This document shows, piece by piece, positions 1 to 11,121 of a DNA stretch of 64,000 bases (the stretch's first letter is position 1; each line of letters opens with the position of its first letter). The notes beneath the pieces are model-generated. The model was not told the DNA's origin and searched no databases. It saw only the letters and a list, made by a program, of their open reading frames with translations. Origin of the DNA: Acanthococcus lagerstroemiae (Eukaryota > Arthropoda > Insecta > Hemiptera > Eriococcidae); NCBI GenBank assembly GCA_031841125.1, contig CM063113.1:38036197-38100196 (forward strand), in the 5' to 3' direction. The translations under genes were made by a program, and so were the position numbers.

Positions 1-1880
1 GGGGGGTAGAACCTCGGAAAAGGGGGACACGGAAAAATGGGCATACAGGCTAAATTTCTTTGTTTGAGTATGTAGAACAATAATCAATTATAAAATCGCT
101 TTCAACAGCCATCGAGCGAGCCGGTTTTTTTAGGCAGTTGGGACCCTACTAATACGTAGAAATTATTACAAAAGTTTTTGTTTTTTTTCAAAACGAAGTA
201 CGTGTGTAGTCATCTGCATTCGTCGATACGCAGAACAGGTCACGAGCGCTTTTCGTTCGCCATTTTCTTTTTTACGATCGCGACTTTCGACGCATCCTAT
301 ACGCGGTCGTGCATGTTATTTAAACAGATAACGGTTGAATGAATTTTCGGGTCTGGTTGAGTGTGGAGGAGAGGGTAACTCGAGGGCTTCTCATCCGGTA
401 TAAGGATATACGTACGAATACGTACGCTCACTCGCACACCCGCAACGCTCGTAAACAAAATGAAAATAGGAAGGCGAAAATTGCGATGAAAATAAATTTC
501 TCGCCGGGTTTTCTTTTAGACCGCGTTGGCCGCCCCCCGGCCTCGTCGCTCGCCCTAAATTTCCGTATTCGGACATGCTTAATGTACTGCCCCCGCCCGT
601 TCGTCCACCCGTTTTGACGTTTTATATAAAACGTTTCCTATTTTAACATACTCGGAAAAACACCCGTGGGGGAAAATCTGCCTGCAAAAGATAATCGTCA
701 GCGAGGGATATTATTATTATTATACTCTTTAAATTTTTCATGAAAATGTTCGTCCGAATTCAAGACGCAGTGCTGGCGGGGCGTACGGAAAATTAATTAT
801 ATCGCTGCCGCGTTCTTTTTTCCAAAGGATTAGCAGATATACGGTACAGTCTATTATGTGCGCCGCTACTGCTTCTGCTGCTGCTGCTGCATACTGCTAA
901 ACTGGAAAAACGAATATACGAAAAGCGCCATTATAAATAATTTCCAAGGGAAGCTATCCCTCGTCTCGATTTGTTGTTTCAAAACTGAAATAAAAATACC
1001 AGCGCAGTCGAGTCGGCGAAAAAATAATAATAATAAAAACGTGATAAATGATTAAAACTTTATGTCGGACGGGGTCTTCTTTTCTTCGCTCGCGTTGGTT
1101 AACGGTAACGATATTAAAATTGGAGTTCGCTTTGAGTATACGCGCTTCTCCGCGCATTAATTAATGACGAGCGGCGCAAAAACGCCGCTGATTAAAAATG
1201 CATAAGCCGTAGAACACACGCAGCACAGAAATACGGCTGCTGAAAGCTGAAAGCTGTCGCACTCGATTCCACCATCCTAACACCAAGTATGCTAAAAGTA
1301 CTCATTACTGTTGGTGTTGGTGAATTTCAGCAAGAAAAAAAGCCGTGTAGACACGTCGGTGAACGCTGCTCTGTGACGTCAATCGTACATCCCGTATTGA
1401 TAAAAATGAACGTCCAAAATTACTATTCGAAATTGCCAGCCTTTTATCTCTATTTGACGAGCATTATATGTGTACTCCAATGATTGGTACATAAAAAAAA
1501 AAAAAAATTGAAAAAATACAAGCTTTGGAGATGGATTTCATTTATTCTCCTGTACTATGGTGACTGGATGCAGAGTGGACCTGGTTGCAGCGAAGAATTG
1601 CAAATCGTGTAATTCGAGTTTGAGCGAACGCTGTTTTTAATTAATTAAAAACTGCGTTGTATAGCATCCTTATTTACTTGAATCGACGGGGAAAGTTATA
1701 TGGACATTTTTTATCACCATCCGTACAGTAAATAAAGACTGATGCAAGGTTCCCGAGTTTTAAGCTGATTTTTTTCTCACTCTAATTGGCAGGAGTCAAC
1801 TAAAAAGTTGAGATGGGTTGAGTGAAATCGACTGATAGTTTAATATCTGATGGACATCTGTTAAAGTTATGTTGTTGTTG
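1..1880. other. No recognised gene
   Basis: AT-rich DNA with short frames that do not look like proteins. It has a small CTG repeat near 868-890 and an A-run near 1,491-1,507. Nothing supports an exon here. Confidence 0.5.
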
Positions 1881-1985
1881 TATTCATTAGTTTCTCGACT
1901 AATAGCTTGAATCTCTCCACTTTTTTCTCTCCTGTGCTAATCTTTTCATTTCTGAGAAGAATTTGTACTTAGTAGAAAAAGCGAT
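1880..1985 (-). pseudogene. RTE-like LINE 3' coding fragment
   Basis: This stretch matches parts of the minus-strand RTE-like ends at 25,650-25,750 and 35,695-35,790 (shared blocks such as CTCTCCTGTGCTAATC). It probably encodes the last residues of the same ORF2 type and is only a fragment. Confidence 0.4.
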
Positions 1986-2421
1986 TAAAGAGGATGTTCA
2001 ACCGAATTTTGTAAAATTAGCACGGTGACGCGAACCGACGACAATTTATCCGAGGCGATAGAAATCCTGACCGACAAGAGAGATAAGCTTGAAGAGAAGG
2101 AGAGGAAATCGCCAAGAGAGAAAATCGAGATATTTGTACTGATGCTGAGGAAAAAAAGTTAGGATGGAAATTAGGAAGGATGTAAGAGAGTAATGCGAGG
2201 AAAACTGAGAAACTGCTGTCAAATAATGAGTCAGTAAAGAGAGTTAAAAAAGAAATAATACTCGGACAGGAAACTCATCGCTAGTATGAATAATCAAAAA
2301 GGGAGCAAGGTGTACGAACGAAAAAGTATTGTAGGTGTCGCGACGTGATATTATGAAGAGTTGTACAGGCGTGAGAAACCGGATAAGGAAATGACCAATA
2401 TCGAAAAAAACGGTTAGTAAA

Positions 2422-3155
2422 ATGGACACAGTGACATTAGCTGATTTGAAAGCAACCCTGGACGAAATACTCGGCACCAAGCTCAGGGAGCAAAAGGATG
2501 CGATTGTGCAGGAACTGAGCAAGGAGTTTATGAAGGCAAGAGAGGATATCAAGGACCACGGGTTCAGGCTGATCGACTTGGAAAACTACTCCAGGCGAAA
2601 TAACATAGTTTTTCATGGCGTACCGGTAATGCAGAACAAGGAGCCATTGGTGCTAACTGAAAAGTTGGGCAATGTGCTGGGGGTGAAGATTACACCAGCC
2701 GAAATTGACATAGCGCACCGTCCACCTTCGAGAAACCAGCGGCTCCCGCCGCCATTTATCGTAAAACTAGTGAACCTGTGAAGAGCAGATTTTAACAGTA
2801 GCAAAAAGAGTCAAACCAACAGCCGCAGCTAGGAGGATCAAAGGATTCGAGAATCTTCGTGAACGAACACTTGGTGCCAAAGACCCAAGAACTGCTGACC
2901 TATGTACTGCAGCTGAAGGGCAATTACTTTCTATGGACCAAAAGAGGTGCAGTATTCTGCAGGAAAAGAACTGAAGGAGCAAAGCCGATGCAAATCCTGG
3001 ACAAAGACGACGCAGATCACATAGCGCAAACCATGGAAAGCAACATAGGAAGATCGAACTTCAGGGACCAAAGGGACAAACGAGATCGCGAATTATCGAG
3101 CACGGAGACCAGCCGAACCAGTGAAGCTATCCAGAGGACAAAAAAAACTGAGTAA
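2422..3155 (+). pseudogene. LINE ORF1 relic (L1-ORF1-like RNA-binding protein)
   Basis: The open part at 2,422-2,781 (119 codons) has a coiled-coil-like N-terminal half (about residues 10-50) and an RRM-type core marked by RRNNIVFHGVP and IDIAHRPPSRN, as in ORF1 proteins of L1-type and some other LINEs. A second open part at 2,859-3,155 carries the usual continuation (NEHLVPKTQELL, LWTKRGAVFCRK). Stops and frameshifts between 2,780 and 2,860 break it, so it is dead. In intact elements this RNA chaperone coats the element RNA. It lies in the same direction as the RT frame at 3,560-4,700. Confidence 0.7.
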
Positions 3156-3559
3156 AAGCAACGGGCCCAGTGGCGCAACGGCGACAACAGCGTCAAAGTG
3201 AGAGGGGAACTCTCCTACTCGTAGATACGATATTAATGGTGTAACCAACGTCGGAAACTCTACCCCAGCACGGGCTGCAGCAACTGAGGGGTATATTAGC
3301 TGCTCATCCTTCTACCTGTTTCCAGGCCTAGAGTTATTTGAAACAACAAATAATAAACTGTCACCCGAAGGTAAGAAAAAATCTACAAATTTGGAAATAA
3401 GTGGGCAAATCTTGAAGAAATTGGAAAACACCAAAATCCAAAAGTTTTGGAAAAATTGGTAAAAAACTTAAGAGTATATACTTTTAATAGTCAAGGAATC
3501 GCCAATTTTTATAATCGACCAAATTATCGGAAAACCCTTTAGAATACAATATCAAAGTG

Positions 3560-4735
3560 TACTTACTTTGTATAGACTTCGATAAAGCGTTCGATTCGAT
3601 CAATCACACGTACTAATGGAAAGAACTTCAGGAACAGGGGGTGGGTCAAAAGGTAAATAATATTCTAAAAATTATGTACAAAGATGCTACAGCTTACGTC
3701 AGGACTGATGTGAAAGGGGAAAACTTTAAAATAAGCCGAAGAATCAGGCAAGAGGACCTCTTGTCGTCAAACTTATTCAACTGTGTATTAGAGAGCGCTG
3801 TGAGAAAATTAGATTGGCGGGAGAAGAAGGGCCTAAAAATCTATGGTGAATACTTAAACAACCTAAAATTCGCAGGTGACGTGGTATTAATCTTCGAAGA
3901 CTTGAAAGATTTGGCAGCATGTGCCGAAGAATTCATTCAGGTGTGTAGACAAGCCGGGTTAAAAAATAAACATCAGCAAAACAAAAATCTTAGCGAATAT
4001 GCGAGGAAAGAACCCGTGCTAATCGCAGGAGAGAAAATCGAATGGGTGAAAGAAATAATCTACCTAGGGCAGACAAGTTCATTTAACAAAGGGACAGAAA
4101 GAGAATTGTTATACAGAATAAGAAGTGGCTGGAACAACTACTGGAAGTTGAAGGATGTCTTCAAATGGAGACTGCATATCCTGACCAAAACAGAAGTATG
4201 GAGAAGCTGCATTCTCCCCTCTTTGACCTACGGAGCCCAGACGTGGGCCCTTACAAAATCAAATGTAGAAAGACTAAGGGTGTCTCAAAGAGCGATGGAA
4301 ATAAATATGTTCAATATCAAATTTGCCGACAAAATTCAAAATACAAACATTAGGGTAAAAACACAATGCAAGACATTGGTTATTTTGTAAAGAAAAGTAA
4401 GTGGAAATACGCGGGTCACATTTGGCGACAGCAGGATGAAAGATGGGGAAAAGGGTGGAGGGATGGATCCAGTATGATAGGAAAAGGAGAAGGGGAGACC
4501 CTTCACCCGGTGGAAGGATGAAATAACCAAATATTGGGCTATAAGTGGAGAAGGCATACCACTGACAGGGAAATATGGAGGGGGAAGGGGGAGGCATTTG
4601 CCCTAAAATAGGCGGTGTGCGCAGCAGGAGAAGAGATGAAGGGAAGTTGCCCCAGTTAGCGGGGACGCACCAAACTTCTTTTTGTAAAGAGAATTGAATG
4701 CATGCCATATATGCTGAAATAAATAAATAAATAGG
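3560..4735 (+). pseudogene. RTE-like LINE ORF2 relic (reverse transcriptase, 3' part)
   Basis: The RT palm begins with CIDFDKAFDSINHT near 3,565-3,610. The longest open frame, 3,641-4,390, continues with the RT middle; the catalytic box reads LKFAGDVVL instead of the expected F-A-D-D, so it is inactive. The C-terminal section has LTYGAQTWALTKSNVERL, typical of RTE-type endonuclease/RT proteins. After 4,390 broken frames still show the KW-AGH and RRGRPFTRWKDEI signatures of the ORF2 C-terminus. The 3' end is an AAATAAATAAATA tail near 4,720-4,735. The endonuclease and RT N-terminus are missing between ORF1 and 3,560, indicating an internal deletion. Confidence 0.75.
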
Positions 4736-4739
4736 TAAC

Positions 4740-7700
4740 TAAATCTTTCATTATCTGGGTAATTCTTCAAAGATGTTAATAGTATTTCAAGATTTTTTGT
4801 TTCGATTTTTAGAAATAAAGGTATTTTTAGAATTTTTTGAATAGAATCTTCTGTGTACATTTTGCACAACACATTGGCAGCATTGGGCATGTAGCTGGGT
4901 CAGTAGGGGAGGGAGAAATGACGTTTCCAGAAAAATGATAACCACGACGAGGCCATAGTGGATGACGACGAGGACAAAGTGAGCCACAATAAGGAAATAA
5001 TGAGTAACAATGTGGATGTTGGAAAGTAGACAGGTTTTTCACATTTTTCATTCATTTGCTCCAGCCTGTAAATTGTACCTGTGGCCATACCAACGTCAAA
5101 GTATAATATTGAGTATTGCGAACACAACGTACGACCTGGCTGAGGATGCGGAGATGCAAATGCTTCCCGGGCCTTCCGACCTGTTGTGGCCTCGTGGGCC
5201 CTTTTTGTCGCAATCCACAACATCACTGAAAAAGTTTTTTAATTTGTTGACCGGGTCCTTTACGTTCTGCATCCCAAGAATTTAATCGCCATAGCGTGCC
5301 TGGCAAAAACCAATATTTTATTCATTAAATTGAAAAAAAACAAAAAAAAAACTGAATTGAAATGTAATTTATATGGTATTTATTTATTCACTTATCTATC
5401 TATTTAAGGTCCTCTCAACAGCCATTGGCCGATTATAGAGGAAACCGTTCTTAATTATCACAAACAGTGGGGAAAAAGAAAACGGAAAAGAAAATACAGA
5501 TCAACTGAAAAAATAATAATAATAAAAATTATTCATATCCCTCTTCTTTGAGGAACAATTGACTGTGGCTTAAGCTTCATGATAATGACAAGTTTCTGTC
5601 TCACTTTGGCATTAAGAATCATAAATGATAAAAAAAAAAAAAAAAAAAAAAAAGAACAATGGCATGACAATGCAGCAACGTTTAATGAAAAAAAATTCTA
5701 ATGAGTAGCATTGCTAGATATGGGAATTTACCTGAAATTTTTCTTTCAAATCACAGCATGTGATAAAGTATTTCATGTTTACGATGCGAGAGTACGCTAA
5801 ATAACGCTGTGAGTATGGCGAATAAAAAAATTATTCGGGACTCTTGACAAAAATTTTTCGTTACGCTCTAAAAAAAAAAATGTAATTCACCGGCCACTGA
5901 ATGCAATGTTCAATAATGTCCTCGTCATTGCAAGAAGGATTCAACTCGGGTCATGACGGGGACAACTAAACAGAACTACGCTGAAACTTCCTCACGGTTC
6001 CATGGGCTGAAGGTATGAGCTATTTTGCAAATTAAAAAGGGCTAATAATTCAGTATCATCTAACATACTTACCAGTAGGTTTGATCTTCTAAAAGCGATG
6101 CATAATAAGCATCCACAAAATAAAAAAAATATTACTCACGACGATGACAAAAAAAATGAATCTCAAAAGTTTTTCACTGTTACTCGTAAAATGAATATAA
6201 CAGCCTGTTAATTTCGTCGGACCGAGAATTCCACCAATAAAAATACACCAGGTTCGCATGTGCTTCCAAAAATTGCAACAATTTGGTAGGTGCCCCCCCC
6301 CCCCCAAAGAAAAAAAAAGGTCAGACGGTGTTGATCCGTTAATTGAGCTCTACAGATTTGGGCCATTTTTAGTTTTTTGGATTTGCTTATAGTCAGGGAG
6401 GCCCTCAGGAGCCTTTCTAGGCAGGGGCTTAGTCAGCAAATGTCTCCTGCTGAAGGTCTGAAAATGATAACCAAAGTAAAGATTTTGATACGTAGCGTTG
6501 TTATCAGTTCTATTGGTGTGGTGGGACGTATGACGATGCACGCATGCCAAAGTGGTCCCTAAGACACCGCACCCCTAGCACCGGAAACTACCCTTTCGGG
6601 CATCGCATCAGTGCCGAGGGGAAATATCAGTTCTACTAAAACGGAGACTAGTTTACAAATTCGCCTAGAACTTTTCACCAATTGAATTTTTATAAAAAAA
6701 TTAAGTGGCATTGTAAAGTAGATGAAATCAGCTTTTCAAATACGTATATAAAACATTGAACTTATCTAATTTCTTTCGTTTCATAATTAATGTTGAAATT
6801 TCAGACTTTACTGTCTGCGTAAAAATATCAACCAGTTTTTACAAGAAGTGATAAGAAAAAAATACAGATTGACGTATGGACTTGAAATTTGGCCTGGTTA
6901 TTTATTTCATGCCAGGAATCCATATATTATCATGCCATCTACCGAAATTTTTTATTTCTCATATGTTTCTGAGCGATATGGCGTTATTACCCCACGTGGA
7001 GTTCATAGTCGCAGACATTTGTTAAAAATGCTGCTTCTACAGAATTTGCCAGATTCTCGGATTATTCGACTTTTCCCTTATCCGACCCACTTTCAACGTC
7101 AGTTAAGTCGAATAATCATGAGTCTACTGTAGATAGAGTTGGTTACACAAGATTTTTTGAACCAATAGTTTACCCCTTTAGGTCACCTAAAAGAGTCCCC
7201 ATATTCGATATTTGGCGTCTTTCCGCTGCATATTTCCCGTATTAAAACCGATATATTTACTGGAAGTAGTGAGTCGATGTTGTAAATTTATCATCCACCC
7301 TCTCTGATCAAAGCAGGATGAGCCACAATGCTCTGTACCCCTGCCCTTTGACTTGTGCTCCAAGCTAGTTTGTGTCCAGGTCTGACTAAATGTGTGTACG
7401 CATGTGTGGGTGGGTGTGTGTGACCATAAGCCCTTCCCAACCTCTCATTATTGTTTAATGAGCATTTCCAATCTCTGAACTGTACATACACGTCATGATT
7501 AGTCATGTGTTGGAATTTTAACTCTTTAATCTGCAAATATTCAGTATGAACACTGATAATACATAAAATTATAACTTCGAGACCGCCTCGTAGTATGCGC
7601 ATTTCTTCAACTATTGGTCGATAAACTACTCTATGTTATAGGTAAGTCAGTAATAGCGCACTTATTTTGGATAGCAGTTCCATTCGCATTGCGCTCTCAA
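4740..7700. other. No recognised gene; simple repeats
   Basis: It contains an AT-rich TATTTATTTATTC stretch near 5,380-5,415 that could be the 3' tail of a minus-strand retroelement, A-runs at 5,630-5,654 and 5,871-5,880, a C-run at 6,293-6,305 and a GT-rich stretch near 7,390-7,425. The segment 6,520-6,630 is shared with 54,085-54,190. No exon was supported. Confidence 0.45.
6520..6630 (+). repeat. Unknown dispersed repeat, copy 1
   Basis: Holds TATGACGATGCACGCATGCC followed by ACACCGCACCC and CATCGCATC-GTG blocks. The same order, with about 80% similarity by eye, occurs on the minus strand at 54,085-54,190, inside a mariner-like relic. The family was not recognised. Confidence 0.45.
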
Positions 7701-7707
7701 TTCAAAT

Positions 7708-7770
7708 TTATTGACGTTCATCATCATCATCGTCGTCGTCGTCGTCATCATCATCATCATTATCATCATT

Positions 7771-7851
<81 letters not shown>

Positions 7852-8099
7852 GTCGTCGTCGTCGTCGTCATCATCATCATCATCATCATCTTCCACTACT
7901 ACGCCATCGCAGAATTCGAGGCATTCCTCTCTTGATACGAAAGTATTAACGGTGGTGCAGTTGTCATCTGGATCAGGAGTGCATCCTAGGAATGCGATGC
8001 AGGTTTCTTCTGAAGGAACATAGAACCAAAGTACACTTTCTGCTTCTTCATCATCAGCATCGTGGCAATGTTCTATTATTGGAACGCGGCTGCATACGT
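7708..8099 (-). CDS. Kunitz-like gene 3, exon 2 with poly-aspartate tail
   Basis: Terminal exon of a predicted 178-residue protein. The acceptor TTTTAG precedes ACGTATGC, phase 1, and the frame runs to TAA at 7,708-7,710. Cys are at residues 51, 60, 82, 88, 96, 108 and 112, with LWFYV before the third Cys, C-x2-F-x2-C, and C-x3-C at the end: the same variant Kunitz-like pattern as genes 1 and 2, again with one extra Cys. His follows the second Cys. After VVVE come 40 Asp, Asn, 2 Asp, Asn, 13 Asp, then ERQ and stop. The tail is coded by mixed GAT and GAC codons on the minus strand, a trinucleotide repeat likely to vary in length. Inferred: a secreted, strongly acidic, possibly Ca2+- or cation-binding fusion; function unknown. 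The spliced model needs transcript support. Confidence 0.65.
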
Positions 8100-8400
8100 C
8101 TAAAATACGAATGAATAATTAATATTGTAAGAATGTAAATTACGGAATGAATAATTTTGGAAATGATTCTTTTTTCTTGATGTGTAAATCTGTCAAGTAG
8201 AGAAATGTATGAGCATGGCTGATAAAATTAAGAATTACTGGATGCGGATCTGGTAGGTACACGAAACATGTACCGCGGGAGTTCTGCCCTTAGCATGATG
8301 CGAGAGTAGCGTCCCTACGTTTATTTTTTTAATAATATCAGCTACCTACTAGGTATTCCGTGAAAGATTAAAATAATGTTTCTTGTCATTCTTGTTTGCT

Positions 8401-8770
8401 CAGAGACGTATATACAGATGGGGGGGGGGTGACTTACCCCCCTACCTCTCTGTAGGAATTTTTCACTCAGCAGTTGGGGAAATTTACCGTTTCAGTCAGG
8501 CGAGTTGAGAAAATCCAAGTTACAAGGGTTTTTATCGCTTTGATATTTGGGAATTGAGTTCAGAAATTGGAAAAACCCAACAAGTCAAAAGGTTTTCTTC
8601 TTTTGCATTAATACTTGGGAAGTTTGAGTTGAGTCCGTTGGAAAAATCCAACAGGTCATTTTTTTTTTTGCATTAATACTTGGGAATTCTGAGTTGAGTC
8701 AGTTTGGACTTTCATAATTTTTAACCCCCCCCCCCCCCCCCCGGGGGGGGGGCTCTTCGGTACGTCTCCG
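8401..8770. mobile_element. hAT-type MITE, 370 bp, in gene 3 intron
   Basis: Flanked by perfect 8-bp direct repeats TGTTTGCT (8,393-8,400 and 8,771-8,778). Ends begin CAGAGACGTA and, in reverse complement, CGGAGACGTA. Contains G-rich and C-rich subterminal runs, including the C/G homopolymer junction at 8,725-8,752. No coding capacity, so it needs a transposase in trans. Confidence 0.75.
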
Positions 8771-8778
8771 TGTTTGCT

Positions 8779-9749
8779 CATGAGGTGAAAGATTAAACGT
8801 AAATGTTCTTCTAAAAATGAAGAAAACGGGTAATACAAGAATATCATGATTCCGGAAAATCTGAAAACCCTGAACTGGAGGTCAATACTCATTCACTACG
8901 AAAGTGATGAATACTGGACGAGTATTCCATTCAACTAATTTTTATCAAAAATGATCTCATAGTTATCAGAGGGCGTGAAAGTTCGTATTTTCAGTTCGTT
9001 ATTCTCATTTATGAGCTGCCAAAAATTTAACCTCATTCCACGATTATTTGAACAGTGCATTTATTTAAAAATACTCGGTTCCACCAAAAAATGAGTAATT
9101 TTTCTCTATCTCCATTCCTTTACTTCTTATACGTAAGTATGTAATTCAATGGCTATTCTGTATGAGAACTAAACTCGTTCATGCGATTACAATATAGAGT
9201 TCATAAGCGTTTCTTTTGTAATAGTCAGGGCAAGTAGAAATATGTCTTAGAAACATCAACATGTACGCCTAAAATATTCTCTAGAAAAACTCCAAAATAT
9301 GTCAAAATATTTCCTAATTTGGCAAAATATTCCCAAATATGCAATATATACAAGTAGGTACCTAAATTTAGCATTTCTGAAACTAAATAATAGTGGCCAG
9401 AATACTTGATAGGTAATTTTTTTCTCTCTCTTTAATGAGATATTTAATTCCAGAAGGCCATGATCTCGGGTATAGGGTTTAGATTACGTTAGGCGGTTTA
9501 TAGTAGTATGTATAGATTTGATTTATGGACATAGGTAGGTAATCCAAGTGATTAAAATAAATAAATAATCAGTAAATGAATTACTAACTAACAATATTAT
9601 ATTTTTTATGTAATAAATTCACGGTCTTAATTAAACAATAAGAAAAATTTGATGGAACAAATAGAACGAAATATTTTATTAAAATTTAAAATTCAAAAAC
9701 AAAAAAAAAAATGGGAAAATTTTTGTAAAAAGTAATGAAAACGCTCAAA
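8779..9749. other. Intron/intergenic DNA, nothing recognised
   Basis: AT-rich sequence between the MITE and the left edge of the tandem duplication. No coding or repeat signature was recognised. Confidence 0.4.
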
Positions 9750-11121
9750 ATGTACCATCTTATGCTTTTATAACCAAATACTCGAAAATACGTCCTATCA
9801 AGTTGGACTGTAAATTTAGGAAATTTTATGAATTGCCGAAAATGTTTATGAGTTCCCAAAGAATATTAATAAGAAAAATACGCAAAAACATATACTTCTA
9901 TTTGCCTTAATAATAGTAGGACTACTCATATTTTCTGAATTTTTAAAACTCGAAAAGAAATTTTCAATAATTTTTTTTTTTTTTCGTAATGTTTAATGGT
10001 TATAAATGTGGTGTTGCAACCATCACATTATTAAGAATTCTTGATGGGTGGCAATGGATTATTCTACCCATTTGAAGTTTAAGAATACTATTTTATTTAC
10101 GACCCAAGATTCTAGTACGACTTAATTTTTTGTTTGAGGAGGAGGGGGGGCTGGGAGATGAACTTACTTAGTACCCCCTTTAATCATCATCATTGTGGTA
10201 ACACCGCTTACTTATAAATGCTACAAATATTTATTAAGGTAAAATGTCGAATGTTGATCCTTTTTTCAATGTTCAGTAAATCTTCATTGGAGTACTCGTA
10301 ACTTTTTTTTGTGGTGAATCATATGAGGAGCGATTTTCCAAAATGGCCTCTGTCCAGTTTTATATTTTTTTCACGGGGAAGAAAAAACTTTGTGTATCCC
10401 TATATTACGCCTACATGTAACGGTTGATAGTCGGGTTGCCTAGTAGAACACTTACAGGAATTTATCTCGTTGAAATGTTGGTACAGGAGACGCGCATGAT
10501 ATAGTCGCGAAGCGGGGGATCTCCTGGATAGAGGCCGTTTTTATACGACATTTTTGAATTATTAGTTTTGGTTTGGCACAAAATTAGACCTACTGTGTCT
10601 TCAGTAGATTCTTATTCATAAAATTCTCATGATAATGTCGACTCCTCTGTTGTGATATGGCGCTATAAAATGATTTTTCAAAAAAATGGACAGAGGCCGT
10701 TTTGGGATATCGCTGCTCATATAGAGGGACCTTCTTTTACCATTCTATAAAGTTTCGGCTGTGAAAACGTGATCTGTGTTACCGCGTGATAATTTTGAAG
10801 TTCTGTGTTGAAAAATGTGCGAAAGGATAAAGTTATTTGAAAATATCGAAATGGTAAATACTTTAATTCATTTTTCGACATTATATGTCCTGATATGGGT
10901 TCACTGAAGTACCGTTGGAAGATTTTGAAATGTTTATTTCGGATCGGCTATTTGCGGGTCACATGAATCCGAGTGAAAACTTAATAATAAAAAGTGTTCC
11001 AATTCGATGCTTTGCAACAATATGTAGTTCTGATGAGCTAACTTACCAGTGCAATTGATATAATTCATATTTCCTGTGTCAAGGTTCAAGATTTCGGAAT
11101 TTAAAAAAGAATCAACATTTG

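Noticed and set aside
339..617. 92-codon frame near the left end
   Set aside because: No signal peptide, domain or conserved motif. The composition follows the surrounding DNA, and there are comparable frames on the other strand.
7614..7949. Poly-His, poly-Ile and poly-Met frames over the ATC/GTC repeat
   Set aside because: They are other frames of the trinucleotide repeat. Only the minus frame coding poly-Asp continues into a Cys-rich domain with proper splice signals.
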